A stretch of 64,000 bases of DNA, from the NCBI GenBank assembly GCA_016716265.1, contig JADJWQ010000002.1, positions 85,001 through 149,000 of the forward strand, in the 5' to 3' direction. A program made the position numbers and the translations under genes. Positions 18,047 to 28,105 of this stretch are shown here, piece after piece. Position 1 is the stretch's first letter, and every line of letters begins with the position of its first letter. The DNA comes from Planctomycetota bacterium. Lineage in GTDB: Bacteria; Planctomycetota; UBA1135; UBA2386. The notes under the pieces are model-generated. The model worked only from the letters and a program-made list of their open reading frames with translations. It was not told where the DNA came from and did no database searches.

Positions 18047-19210
18047 TCACGCGCGGTCGAGCACCGCGATGGCGCGGTGCAGGTCGGCGCTCAGATCGTC
18101 GGCGTCCTCGATGCCGACCGACAGGCGGATCAGCCCGTCCTGGAAGCCCGCCGCGATCCGCTCCTCCCGCGGGATCGACGCGTGCGTCATGCTCGCCGGA
18201 TGGTCGACGAGGCTCTCGACCCCGCCGAGGCTCTCCGCGAGCGCGAACACCCCGAAACTCGCCGTCACGCGCTTGGCGTCCGCGACGCTCGCGTCGAGCT
18301 CGAACGACACCATGCCGCCACCGTTCCGCATCTGCCGCGTCGCGAGTGCGTGCTGCGGATGCGACGGTAGGCCGGGGTAGTAGACGCGCGACACGCGGGG
18401 GTGCGCCTCGAGCTCACGCGCGAGGCGGACCGCGGTCTCTGCGTGACGGTCCATCCGCACGTGCAAGGTCTTGGTGCCGCGCAGCACCAGGAAGCAGTCG
18501 AGCGGCCCCGGCGTGCCGCCGATCGAGTTCTGGAAGTGTGCGAGCCGCGCCCGTAGCGACTCGTCGTCGACGATCAGGGCGCCGCCGACGACGTCCGAAT
18601 GGCCGCCGAGGTACTTCGTCGTCGAGTGGATGACGATGTCGATGCCGTGTGCGAGCGGACTCTGGAGGTACGGCGTCGCGAAGGTGTTGTCGCACATCGA
18701 CAGCGCACCGTGCGCACGGGCGAGCTCCGCGACAGCGGACAGGTCGGTGAGCCGCAGCAACGGATTGGACGGCGACTCGGTCATCACGAGCTTCGTCGAC
18801 GGGCGCAGCGCGGCGCGGACCGCGTCGAGGTCCGACATGTCGACGAACGTGAACTCGACGCCGAACTTGCGGTACATCGTCGTGCACAGCCGGTACGTGC
18901 CTCCGTAGAGGTCGTTGCCCGCGACGACGTGGTCGCCCGAGGCCAGCAGCGCGAGCACCGTATTGATGGCCGACATGCCGCTGCTGAAGCACAGACCGTG
19001 CTTCCCACCCTCGAGGGCCGCGAGGTTCTGCTCCAGCGCGACGCGCGTCGGATTCGTGGTGCGCGAGTAGTCGTAGCCCTTCAGGACGCCCGGGGCCTCC
19101 TGCACGTAGGTGCTGGTCAGGTAGACCGGCGTCATGATCGCGCCGGTCGTCGGGTCGGGAGTCTGGCCCGCGTGGATCGCGCGGGTGCCGAAACCTGCTG
19201 GTCGGTTCAT
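18047..19210 (-). CDS. Cystathionine gamma-synthase/lyase family PLP enzyme
   Basis: PLP-dependent transsulfuration enzyme of the Cys/Met metabolism family; cytosolic. 387 aa, full length. Family motifs are in order: TTGAIMTPVYLTSTY, YDYSRTTNPTR, CFSSGMSAI, DLYGGTYRL, ESPSNPLL, DNTFATP, and the PLP-Lys segment HSTTKYLGGHSDV; the C-terminal domain ends in IRLSVGIED. Members make or cleave cystathionine or release methanethiol, and the exact reaction is not decidable from these motifs. No met genes adjoin it. Its upstream region (19251-19300) shares about 40 of 50 bp with the region in front of the lipoprotein gene at 15006. Confidence 0.9.
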   Translation of the reverse strand: MNRPAGFGTRAIHAGQTPDPTTGAIMTPVYLTSTYVQEAPGVLKGYDYSRTTNPTRVALEQNLAALEGGKHGLCFSSGMSAINTVLALLASGDHVVAGNDLYGGTYRLCTTMYRKFGVEFTFVDMSDLDAVRAALRPSTKLVMTESPSNPLLRLTDLSAVAELARAHGALSMCDNTFATPYLQSPLAHGIDIVIHSTTKYLGGHSDVVGGALIVDDESLRARLAHFQNSIGGTPGPLDCFLVLRGTKTLHVRMDRHAETAVRLARELEAHPRVSRVYYPGLPSHPQHALATRQMRNGGGMVSFELDASVADAKRVTASFGVFALAESLGGVESLVDHPASMTHASIPREERIAAGFQDGLIRLSVGIEDADDLSADLHRAIAVLDRA

Positions 19211-19250
19211 GGGATCGGGAGCGGGCCGCGGAGGGCTCGATGGTGGCGCG

Positions 19251-19350
19251 GTGCGCGGAGTCTAGCCGGGTCGATCCACGAGATCCCGTCGCGAGGTTGC
19301 CCACGACGCCAGCCGCCGACCTGACCGACCGCAGCGGGGATCCCGTGGAT
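19251..19350. promoter_or_regulatory. Divergent promoter region shared with the 14905-15005 element
   Basis: On the minus strand, 19300-19251 reads CAACCTCGCGACGGGA, then GGGATC and, 17 bp later, TAGACT (19264-19259). This has the same words and spacing as at 14956-15005. It would drive the PLP-enzyme gene with a leader of about 45 nt. GATCCACGAGATCCCGTCGC (about 19273-19292) and GCAGCGGGGATCCCGTGGAT (19331-19350) form an imperfect long inverted repeat. A second TAGACT (19413-19418), 12 bp before mutS2, may be the -10 for that gene. Confidence 0.5.
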
Positions 19351-19430
19351 GGGCCGAGCCGGCCGCGCGCGAGTCGGAGCCCCGCACCGGGACGGCGGGG
19401 GGCGCCGCGAGGTAGACTCCGCGGCCCGCC

Positions 19431-21500
19431 ATGTCCGCGACCGCACGATTCGACCTCGACACCCTCGAGTTCGGCGCCGTCCGCGAGCTGCTCGTCGAGC
19501 GCCTCCAGACCGCGCTGGGCCGCGGCGATGTCGAGCGGCTGCAACCGTCGACCGATGCCCGCGAGGCCGGGCGACGGCTACGGATCGTCGCGGAGCTCGC
19601 CGCGCGCGCGCGGCTCGACGACCGACCGCCGGTCGGTGGCGCGGTCGAGGTGCGCTCCTGGCTGGCGAACTTCTTCGCGGATCGCCACCAGGTCGAGCCG
19701 CGCGACCTCGCGGACCTCAAACGCCTGCTGGCGGCGGCGGCGCGCAGCCGCGGTTGGCTCGCGAGCCGCGCCGAGTGTCCGGCGCTCGCCGCGTTCGCGG
19801 CGCGGTTCCCGGTCGTGGACGACCTCGTCGCGGAGCTCGCGGACGTCGTCGACGACCGTGGCGAGATCCTCGATTCGGCCTCGGTCCGGTTGGCGCAGGT
19901 CCGTCGCGAGATCGTCGAGGCGGAGGCGGCGGTCCGTGCGGCGGTCGCACGGTTCCTCTCCGACGAGGCGATCCGGCGCTGTCTGCAGAGTCCGGAGCCG
20001 TCGTGGCGGCACGGCCGACCGGTCTTCCAGGTGCGCTTCGACCAGCGCCATCGCGTGCCTGGGGTCCTGCACGACCGCAGCCAGTCCGGCCAGACGGTGT
20101 TCATCGAGCCGGAGGTCGTCCTGCAGGCGGCGAACCGGCTCGCCGACGCGCGCGCGGACGAGCACCACGAGATCCAGGTCGTGCTCACGCAGGTGTGTCG
20201 CGCGCTGCGGCGCTTCGAGGTCGAGGTGCTCGCCGCGGCCGACATCATGGGTGCGCTCGATCTGCATGTCGCGGCAGCGCGGCTCGTCGTCGAGGACGGC
20301 TACCGCGTCGCGCCGGTGACGGAGGGCGGACCGCTGAGGTTGCGGGGTGCGCTGCACCCCCTGTTGCTGCGCACGGCGGGGGGGCGGCGGGAAGGCCTCG
20401 TGCCGCTCGACGTCACACTCGGCGAGCCGTTCGCACTGCTGGTCGTCACCGGGCCGAACACCGGCGGCAAGACCGTCGCGCTGAAGACGGTCGGCCTGCT
20501 CGCCGCGATGGCGGCCGCCGGGCTGCCGGTGCCGGCGGAGGAGGGGTCGTCGCTGCCGATCTTCGACGGCATCTTCGCGGACATCGGTGACGAGCAGGGC
20601 ATCGCGCAGAGCCTGTCGACCTTCTCGTCGCACGTGACCCGCATCGCGCGGTGCCTCGCTGCCGCGACGCCACGGTCGCTGGTGCTGCTCGACGAGCTCG
20701 GTGCCGGCACGGACCCCGAGGAGGGCAGCGCACTCGGCGCCGCGGTGCTCGAAGAGCTGCGCGGACGAGGCACGCTCGCGGTGGTCACGACGCACCTCGG
20801 CCGGCTCAAGGACTTCGCGTACCGGCACCCGGGCGTCGAGAACGGCGCGATGGCGTTCGACGGCGCGAGCCTGCGACCGATCTACCGGCTCGACGTCGGG
20901 ATCCCGGGTGCGTCGCACGCGCTCGACGTGGCCCAGCGGGTCGGGATGCCGGCGCCGCTGGTCGCGCGGGCGCGCGCGATCCTCGGGGCGCGCGACGAGC
21001 GGCTCGAGTCGGTCATCGAGCGGGTCCAGGAAGCGCGGCGCGATGCCGAGCAGCAGCGGCGCCGGACCGAGCGCATGCGGCGCGAGGCCGAGGTTGCGGG
21101 GGAGGAGCTGCAGCGCAAGCACCGGGAGATCGACGCGCAGCGAAACTGGCTCGCCGAGGAGGCCGACGCCGTCGTCGCCGAGTTCGTCGCCCGGTTGCGC
21201 GGCAGCCTGCTCGAGCCGCTCCGCCGGCTGGCCAGTGCGCCGAAGCCCCACGGCACCGAGGCCAGCGCGCTGCTGGAAGCGTTCGACGCGGAGGTCCGGA
21301 GCACGTCGATCCACCGGCGGCGCATGCGCTTCGTCGGCGAGCTGAAGAAGAACTCCGAGGTGTTCGTGCCCCGCTTCGGCCGCCGCTGCCGGGTCCGGAA
21401 GGTCGACAAGGTCCGCGAGCTCGTCAGCCTCGATCTCGGTCGGATGACGATCGACGTGCCGTTCGACGACGTGTCCTGGATCGCACCGCTCGAGGGGTGA
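19431..21500 (+). CDS. mutS2: MutS2 family ATPase lacking the Smr domain
   Basis: MutS-family DNA or ribosome-associated ATPase; MutS2 proteins suppress homologous recombination or rescue collided ribosomes in other bacteria. 689 aa, against about 780 for Bacillus MutS2. The clamp/lever helices come first, then the ATPase: Walker A VTGPNTGGKT, Walker B VLLDELGAGTDPEEG, and the H-loop VVTTHLGRL. A long charged coiled coil (about 500-600) and a KOW-like domain follow, where the protein stops. The usual C-terminal Smr nuclease domain is absent, and the next 200 bp contain no Smr remnant that I can see. Confidence 0.93.
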   Translation: MSATARFDLDTLEFGAVRELLVERLQTALGRGDVERLQPSTDAREAGRRLRIVAELAARARLDDRPPVGGAVEVRSWLANFFADRHQVEPRDLADLKRLLAAAARSRGWLASRAECPALAAFAARFPVVDDLVAELADVVDDRGEILDSASVRLAQVRREIVEAEAAVRAAVARFLSDEAIRRCLQSPEPSWRHGRPVFQVRFDQRHRVPGVLHDRSQSGQTVFIEPEVVLQAANRLADARADEHHEIQVVLTQVCRALRRFEVEVLAAADIMGALDLHVAAARLVVEDGYRVAPVTEGGPLRLRGALHPLLLRTAGGRREGLVPLDVTLGEPFALLVVTGPNTGGKTVALKTVGLLAAMAAAGLPVPAEEGSSLPIFDGIFADIGDEQGIAQSLSTFSSHVTRIARCLAAATPRSLVLLDELGAGTDPEEGSALGAAVLEELRGRGTLAVVTTHLGRLKDFAYRHPGVENGAMAFDGASLRPIYRLDVGIPGASHALDVAQRVGMPAPLVARARAILGARDERLESVIERVQEARRDAEQQRRRTERMRREAEVAGEELQRKHREIDAQRNWLAEEADAVVAEFVARLRGSLLEPLRRLASAPKPHGTEASALLEAFDAEVRSTSIHRRRMRFVGELKKNSEVFVPRFGRRCRVRKVDKVRELVSLDLGRMTIDVPFDDVSWIAPLEG

Positions 21501-21699
21501 GACCGGGCCGGCGCCACCGATCGATGCAGCTTTCGCGGGCGTCTGTCCTCGCGTCCGAGGCGCGCCGAGGCGATGCTTGCCGTCCGCGAGGCTCCGAACC
21601 CACCCGCCCGATGGACATCGGTTCGATGCAACCCGGCTCCCGAATGCCCGGCATGCGGGCTCCCGATGCGCCGCCAGGCATGTCCGAGGAGCAGGTTGG

Positions 21700-22131
21700 A
21701 TGACGCCGAACGGGCAGTCGGACGGCGCGGCGCCGCGCGTGTTGATCGCCGACAACGACCGCAACGTCACTGCGATCCTGCGCGAGTTCCTGCTGCGGCG
21801 CGGGCTCGACGTGGTGCTGGCGGAGGACGGTGGGGTGGCGATGGCCCTGCTGGAGGCCGAGATGTTCGACCTGTTCGTCTGCGATCTCGACATGCCGGTG
21901 CTCGGGGGCGACGAGATCCTCGAGCGCGTGCGGCAGGATCGGACCGGCCCGCCGGTCGTCGTCATCTCGGGCTACATCGACGACGACGAGGAGGGCGCGC
22001 TGCTCGCGCACCCGCTGGTCGAGCGCGTGCTGCGCAAGCCGTTCGATCTGCCGGGCTTCGCCTCGCTCGCGGACTCGCTCGCGCGACGTGGCCGCGTCGA
22101 CCGTTCCGCCGGGCCGACGCTGCCGTTCTGA
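21700..22131 (+). CDS. Single-domain response regulator receiver
   Basis: 143 aa, a lone receiver domain. The acidic pair lies in LIADND, the phosphoacceptor Asp in VCDLDMPVLGG, the switch Ser in VVISGY, and the conserved Lys in VLRKPFDLPG. There is no output domain, so it would act by protein contact like CheY/Spo0F types. The ATG at 21700 is preceded by GAGGAGCAGG; an upstream ATG would add an unconserved stretch. No histidine kinase is in the window, so the partner is unknown. It lies between mutS2 and the tRNA cluster. Confidence 0.88.
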   Translation: MTPNGQSDGAAPRVLIADNDRNVTAILREFLLRRGLDVVLAEDGGVAMALLEAEMFDLFVCDLDMPVLGGDEILERVRQDRTGPPVVVISGYIDDDEEGALLAHPLVERVLRKPFDLPGFASLADSLARRGRVDRSAGPTLPF

Positions 22132-22213
22132 GGCGCACCGCCGGCGCAGTCGGCGTTCACCGGGGCGGGCGCGCCGGACCTCCGCACGGGATCGAAATCC
22201 GCCGCGACCGCGC

Positions 22214-22241
22214 TTGACCTGCCCGGCCCCCTCGCTATCTT
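22214..22241 (+). promoter_or_regulatory. Sigma70-type promoter for the tRNA-tuf cluster
   Basis: TTGACC (22214-22219) and TATCTT (22236-22241) are separated by 16 bp and lie 30 bp before the first tRNA. This is a close match to the housekeeping consensus and the natural start of the tRNA-Thr/Tyr/Gly/Thr-tuf transcript. Confidence 0.72.
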
Positions 22242-22270
22242 GCCCCGTCCTTTCTTCGTCGACACGTTGC

Positions 22271-22342
22271 GCTAGCGTAGCTCAACGGTAGAGCACCTGA
22301 TTTGTAATCAGGCGGTTGTGGGTTCGACTCCCTCCGCTAGCT
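22271..22342 (+). tRNA. tRNA-Thr (anticodon TGT)
   Basis: The acceptor GCTAGCG pairs with CGCTAGC. The anticodon loop TTTGTAA lies in a CCTGA/TCAGG stem, and the T arm carries GGTTCGACTCC. CCA is not encoded. First of four tRNAs upstream of tuf, matching thrU of E. coli in type and position. Confidence 0.95.
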
Positions 22343-22537
22343 CACCGAGCAGCGCCGCTCAGCTGTCCTGGTTCCACCGACCGGGGCGCTGGACGGGGTG
22401 GCCTCGGGAGCGGAGCGAGCAGTCGCACCCGGCACCGCCGACCACGGGCCCTCCGAGCGGACTCGCGGTGGGTGGCCTGCAGTGAGTGCGCGGCGCGCGC
22501 GGCGGCGGAGAGGGCGTCCTGGTCTCCGAACGAGGAC

Positions 22538-22619
22538 GGGCGGATACCCAAGCGGCCAACGGGGCCAGACTGTAAATCTGGTGGCTAAGCCTTCGCAGGT
22601 TCGAATCCTGCTCCGCCCA
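22538..22619 (+). tRNA. tRNA-Tyr (anticodon GTA)
   Basis: The acceptor GGGCGGA pairs with TCCGCCC. The anticodon loop CTGTAAA is closed by a CCAGA/TCTGG stem, and the long variable arm (TGGCTAAGCCTTC) is typical of class II tRNA-Tyr. CCA is not encoded. Second of the tRNA cluster, corresponding to tyrU. Confidence 0.95.
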
Positions 22620-22749
22620 TCCACGCACCGTCGGCCCGGGTCGTGACAACGTTCGTGCGTGACCGCGTTCGTGCGTGACTCCACTCCGGTCGTCCGACCC
22701 GGCCGGCCCGGGGTGCTCGAACGAACGTCGCCGCGCCCGAACGAACGCT

Positions 22750-22820
22750 GCGGGTGTAGCTCAATGGTAGAGCCCCAGCCTTCCAAGCTGGTTGTGAGGG
22801 TTCGATTCCCTTCACCCGCT
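22750..22820 (+). tRNA. tRNA-Gly (anticodon TCC)
   Basis: The acceptor GCGGGTG pairs with CACCCGC. The anticodon loop CTTCCAA lies in a CCAGC/GCTGG stem and the T arm is normal. CCA is not encoded. It corresponds to glyT in the E. coli tufB operon. Confidence 0.95.
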
Positions 22821-22830
22821 CTCCCTCGAA

Positions 22831-22890
22831 CCCGAAACTGCCGCACCCGAACCCGCCGCACCCGAACCCGCCGCACCCGAACCCGCCGCA
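22831..22890. repeat. Tandem repeat, 15 bp x 4, between tRNA-Gly and tRNA-Thr
   Basis: Unit CCCGAACCCGCCGCA, one diverged copy followed by three exact ones, beginning 10 bp after tRNA-Gly. It would be transcribed in the tRNA precursor. No gene is present in this spacer. Confidence 0.92.
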
Positions 22891-23024
22891 CCCGTCCCCT
22901 CCCTCCAGTTCCTCGATCGATGTTCCTGCTCGGTCGCCCGCACTGCCGGACGACCTCGGCCCGAAACCTCGACCTGCATCCTCGACCCGCATCCTCGACT
23001 GCAACCTCCCGTTCGATCACGCAC

Positions 23025-23096
<72 letters not shown>

Positions 23097-23266
23097 CCAA
23101 CCCGAACGGAATCCCTCACTCGACCTGAAACCGGCTTCGCCGCGTCGCGATCCTCGCGCCGGCGGCCACGCGTTGCGCGGGGCCCAGTCGCCCCGGGGCG
23201 CGGTAGACGACCGACCCAGCCCAGCGTGTCCGCGTGGCGCGGACGCTCCACGGAGTCCCGAGACAG

Positions 23267-24469
<1,203 letters not shown>

Positions 24470-24673
24470 CCCGGGCCAGCGAGCGATCCGCGCGCCGTGC
24501 ATGCGACGCGGGATCGCTCGAGCTGCCTGGCGTTCGCCGTTGACCGCAGGGCATCGGGTCGGTCGGGTGCGCAGCCGAGCGTTGCGCGTCCCGGGCCACG
24601 CGACGTGCCGCGGTCGGGCGGGTCCCGACGGCGAGAGGCGGTTTCCTCCTCCGCCTCCCGACGGTCGGGACGC

Positions 24674-24702
24674 TTGACGCGGGGAACGCTCTGCGGCCTA
24701 GT
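24674..24702 (+). promoter_or_regulatory. Sigma70-type promoter before tRNA-Trp/secE
   Basis: TTGACG (24674-24679) and CCTAGT (24697-24702) are 17 bp apart in the 305-bp tuf to tRNA-Trp spacer. The -35 is strong and the -10 weak. It would start the tRNA-Trp-secE-nusG transcript. The rest of the spacer shows no gene. Confidence 0.55.
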
Positions 24703-24774
24703 GTCGCGGTGCGCAGCCTCGCGTGATCGATGGTCACGGCCGAGCGTCGTGACCGGACTGCAGCGTGGTCGTGA

Positions 24775-24847
24775 ACGGCAGTAGCTCAACTGGTAGAGCA
24801 GCTGATTCCAAATCAGCAGGTTGAGGGTTCAAGTCCTTCCTGCCGTG
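24775..24847 (+). tRNA. tRNA-Trp (anticodon CCA)
   Basis: The acceptor ACGGCAG pairs with CTGCCGT. The anticodon loop TTCCAAA is closed by GCTGA/TCAGC, and the T arm is normal. CCA is not encoded. Position between tuf and secE is common in bacteria. Confidence 0.95.
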
Positions 24848-25302
24848 ACTTCGCTGGCGAGACTCTGCTGGCCGTGACCGACTCGGCGTCGCCGCCCGTC
24901 CGGTCCACGGTCCGCGGTTCCTCCGGTGGTCGCGAGCTCCGCGCTGGTCCCTGGTGCGCTGGTCCCCGGCGCGCCGGCCCGGGACGAGCAGGGCACTCGA
25001 GCCAACGCCGTCGGCCCGCGCGCGGACGGCGCGCTGCGGCTCGCGGCAGACGCGCGCACCGGGTCGGCACCGCGGATCGCTCGGACCGACACCGGGATCG
25101 CGCCGCCGCTGCTCCGCCCGCGAACGCGGATGCAACGGTTGCGCCGCCAGGCGAGTGTCGCCACTGTTCGTGGCAGCTTGCATCGTCGCATCTTCCATCG
25201 TCCTTCGTCGGCGGCGTCCGTCGCGCACCGCAGGCTCCGGCCGGCGCCCGCTCACCGTCCGGTTCGAACGTCGACCCGCCAGTACACCGACTGAGTCTCA
25301 TC
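24848..25302 (+). other. 455-bp spacer between tRNA-Trp and secE, no gene seen
   Basis: No credible coding sequence in any frame. L33 (rpmG), which often sits here, is not present. A short imperfect duplication, GCGCTGGTCCC-type, occurs at about 24940-24975. Open frames over this stretch have arginine/alanine-rich translations typical of random high-GC DNA. Confidence 0.6.
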
Positions 25303-25725
25303 GTGGCATACAAGAAGGAACACGGGCGCTACGCCCGCCTCGCGTCGTTGTGGGCTCTCGTCCTGCTGCTGGCCTACGGTTGCCTCGGCAGCCTCGTGTC
25401 GTCGCTGCGCGGTTGGTGGGGTCCGTTCCCCAGCTGGGGCAGCTACCCGGTCGTCGGGGAGCTGGACCTCGCCAAGCTCGTCGGTATCGGCGCGCTGCTC
25501 GCGGGTGCCTACCTGCTGCACCGCATCCTGAACGCGCCGCGCTCCGCCGACATGCTGATCGAGACGGAACTCGAGCTGCGGAAGGTGACCTGGCCGACCT
25601 CGAAGGAGACCTGGACGGGTGCCATCGCCGTGCTCTTCACGGTCGTCGTGCTCCTTCTGTTCCTGTGGGGCGCCGACCTGCTGCTGACCTACTTCGTCCC
25701 GAAGCTGATGGGTGGTGCGGCCTGA
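25303..25725 (+). CDS. secE: Preprotein translocase subunit SecE
   Basis: Small essential subunit that clamps SecY. 140 aa with three predicted membrane helices (LWALVLLLAYGCLGSLV, LVGIGALLAGAYLLH, GAIAVLFTVVVLLLFLWGA). The conserved amphipathic cytoplasmic segment ETELELRKVTWPTSKETW comes before the last helix. Start GTG at 25303. The longer open frame upstream is unconserved. The stop overlaps the nusG start (TGATG), the usual secE-nusG coupling. Confidence 0.95.
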   Translation: MAYKKEHGRYARLASLWALVLLLAYGCLGSLVSSLRGWWGPFPSWGSYPVVGELDLAKLVGIGALLAGAYLLHRILNAPRSADMLIETELELRKVTWPTSKETWTGAIAVLFTVVVLLLFLWGADLLLTYFVPKLMGGAA

Positions 25726-26255
25726 TGGCGCTCGACTGGTACTTCCTGCGCGTCCAGGTCGGCCGTGAGGACCGCATCCGGAAGAGCATGATCGCGCGCC
25801 TCAAGCAGGCCGGGCTCGAGGAGCGGGTGCCGCAGATCGTCGTGCCGTCCGAGACGGTGGCCGAAGTGCGCGAGGGGAAGCGGCGCATCCGCAAGAAGAA
25901 GCTCTACCCCGGCTACCTCATGGTCCAGATGGAGCTGGACGAGGACGTCTGGTTCGCGATCCGCGAGACGCCGGGCTTCGGCGACTTCGTCGGCTCGCGC
26001 AGCACGCCGACGCCGATGACGGCCGAGGAGGTCGACAACGTCCTCGGCCGCATGGACGAGAGCAAGGAGCAGCCGAAGATGTCCGTGCAGTTCCAGAAGG
26101 GCGATCGCGTGAAGATCAAGCAGGGGCCCTTCGAGAACATCGATGGCGTCGTCGAGGAGGTCCATCCCGACAAGGGGACGCTCGAGGTCGCCGTGACGAT
26201 CTTCGGCCGCTCGACCCCGGTCTCGCTCGGCTACTGGGAAGTCGAAGCGCTCTGA
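25725..26255 (+). CDS. nusG: Transcription termination/antitermination protein NusG
   Basis: Binds RNA polymerase and links it to Rho or the ribosome. 176 aa. The N-terminal NGN domain contains WYFLRVQVGRE, KKKLYPGYLMVQM and ETPGFGDFVG. The C-terminal KOW domain is KGDRVKIKQGPFENIDGVVEEV. Length and order are standard. The ATG at 25725 overlaps the secE stop. Confidence 0.97.
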   Translation: MALDWYFLRVQVGREDRIRKSMIARLKQAGLEERVPQIVVPSETVAEVREGKRRIRKKKLYPGYLMVQMELDEDVWFAIRETPGFGDFVGSRSTPTPMTAEEVDNVLGRMDESKEQPKMSVQFQKGDRVKIKQGPFENIDGVVEEVHPDKGTLEVAVTIFGRSTPVSLGYWEVEAL

Positions 26256-26593
26256 CGCGCCGGTGGCGCCCGCGGTGACCCGCGCGACCGGTGGCCGTTC
26301 CGCGCGCGACCTCGGCGCGCGCGCCCGCGCTGGCGGGGGGGTGGAACCGCTGCGTCAGAATTGCGACGTCGGCTATGGCGCGCGGCCCCTCGCTCTGCTA
26401 GCTTCCTCCGCCCCTCGCAGCCAGGAGCCCATCCGGGCGCCGTCCGCTGCGAGGCCGATCACCGCGCGAGGTCGTGCGCGGGCCAGGCTGGCGGGACCGC
26501 ATCCCGCTGGTCGCCGATGCCGGCCTCCCGGTCCTTCCTGTGTGGGAGGGCGCGCGATCCAACGCGCCCGTTCGCACCACGCGGAGGCCGAAC
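26256..26593 (+). other. 338-bp nusG-rplK spacer
   Basis: No gene seen. TGCTAG near 26397 could be a -10 for the L11 operon, but no convincing -35 lies 16-18 bp upstream. The last 130 bp would form the L11 leader; no tandem array is obvious. Confidence 0.5.
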
Positions 26594-27019
26594 ATGGCGA
26601 AAGAAGTCACCGCACAGATCAAGCTCCAGTGCCCCGGGGGTCAGGCGACCCCCGCGCCGCCGGTCGGGCCCGCGCTGGGTCAGCACGGCGTGAACATCGG
26701 GCAGTTCGTCAAGGAGTTCAACGACGCGACGCGCGACCGTGCCGGGTTGATCATCCCGGTCGTGATCAGCGTGTACAAGGACCGGACCTTCAGCTTCGTG
26801 CTGAAGTCGCCGCCCGCGGCCGTGCTCCTGAAGAAGGCCGCTGGCCTCGCCACGGCTGCGAACACGCCGGGGAGCCAGATCGCCGGCCAGGTCACGCGCG
26901 CCCAGGTCCGCGAGATCGCCGAGGTCAAGATGGCGGACCTCAACTCCGCCAGCGTCGAGGCGGCGATGCGCGTCATCGAAGGCACGGCCCGCTCCGCGGG
27001 CATCCGGGTCGTCGACTGA
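26594..27019 (+). CDS. rplK: 50S ribosomal protein L11
   Basis: Part of the GTPase-associated centre on 23S rRNA. 141 aa, standard. The N-terminal domain has KLQCPGGQATPAPPVGPALGQHGVNI with the conserved prolines; the C-terminal RNA-binding domain has ANTPGSQIAGQVTRAQV and NSASVEAAMRVIEGTARSAG. It begins the L11-L1-L10-L12 run. Confidence 0.98.
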   Translation: MAKEVTAQIKLQCPGGQATPAPPVGPALGQHGVNIGQFVKEFNDATRDRAGLIIPVVISVYKDRTFSFVLKSPPAAVLLKKAAGLATAANTPGSQIAGQVTRAQVREIAEVKMADLNSASVEAAMRVIEGTARSAGIRVVD

Positions 27020-27331
27020 GCGCCCCAGCGGCGACCCGGGACTCCGGTCACCGCACGGCGTGATCACCAGTGCGCCGCCATCCGGTGGCACACGCGTCAG
27101 CGCGGGGCGCTCGACCCGGCCGGCTCCCGCGAGCCGGTCCGACCTCGGGTGTCCTCCGCCCTGCAACCAAGCCAGACCGTTCACCGCACCTCACGCCCGG
27201 AACCGCCCGGACTCGCACCGGATCGCCCGAGTGGTGAGCGTCGCAGCCCCGAATACCCAGCCCGAACACACGACGTCTCGCGGATGCGGGCAGCAGCTCG
27301 CTCGACTCCGCAGCGGCACGGAGAGATCACG
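27020..27331 (+). other. 312-bp rplK-rplA spacer
   Basis: No gene seen. rplK and rplA are normally within tens of bp; here the gap is enlarged by GC-rich DNA without conserved features. A GGAGAG Shine-Dalgarno lies just before rplA. Confidence 0.5.
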
Positions 27332-28018
27332 ATGGCACGCAAGCGCAGCAAGCGATACCGCAAGGGCGCCGAGCTCGTCGACCGCGCGCGAACCTACGCG
27401 CCGCAGGAGGCACTCGAGATCCTGAAGAAGTTCCCGGCGCCCCGCTTCGAGGAGAGCGTCGAGGTCGCGGTGCGGCTCGGGATCGACCCGAAGAAGACGG
27501 ATCAGCTGGTCCGTGGCTCGGTCAGTCTGCCGAAGGGCACCGGCAAGCAGGTGCGCATCGCGGTGTTCGCCGAGGGCGAGAAGGCCGAGCAGGCGCGCGC
27601 GGCCGGTGCGGACTTCGTCGGCTCCCAGGACCTCGCCGAGCAGATCGAGAAGGGCTTCACCGACTTCGACATGACGATCGCGTCGCCCGACATGATGCGG
27701 TTCGTCGGCAAGCTCGGCCGCATCCTCGGTCCGCAGGGCAAGATGCCGTCACCGAAGGCCGGCACCGTGACGCCGAACGTCGCGGACGCCGTGCGTGAGT
27801 TCAAAGCCGGCAAGATCGAGTTCCGCACCGATGCCGGCGCCAACGTGCACGCCGCGATCGGGCGGCGCTCCTTCGCCGTCGAGGATCTCGCCGCGAACCT
27901 CATCGCGTTCGTCGAGCACGTCAAGACCCTGCGCCCGCCGCAGGCCAAGGGCACCTTCGTCCGCAAGGTGAGCGTTTCCACGTCGATGGGGCCCGGCATC
28001 GCGGTCACCGTCGACTGA
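27332..28018 (+). CDS. rplA: 50S ribosomal protein L1
   Basis: L1-stalk protein, and in many bacteria a repressor of its own mRNA. 228 aa. Conserved segments: KRYRKGAELVDRARTYAP, VRLGIDPKKTDQLVRGSVSLP, and the signature GPQGKMPSPKAGTVTPNV. Good GGAGAG 10 bp before the ATG. An in-frame extension further upstream is unconserved. Confidence 0.98.
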   Translation: MARKRSKRYRKGAELVDRARTYAPQEALEILKKFPAPRFEESVEVAVRLGIDPKKTDQLVRGSVSLPKGTGKQVRIAVFAEGEKAEQARAAGADFVGSQDLAEQIEKGFTDFDMTIASPDMMRFVGKLGRILGPQGKMPSPKAGTVTPNVADAVREFKAGKIEFRTDAGANVHAAIGRRSFAVEDLAANLIAFVEHVKTLRPPQAKGTFVRKVSVSTSMGPGIAVTVD

Positions 28019-28105
28019 GCTCGAGCACAGTCGATGCCGGCGTGCGCGATCGCGAACCGATCGCGGGCGATCGCGCTCGAACAAGACACACACGGAGGCC
28101 TCCAG

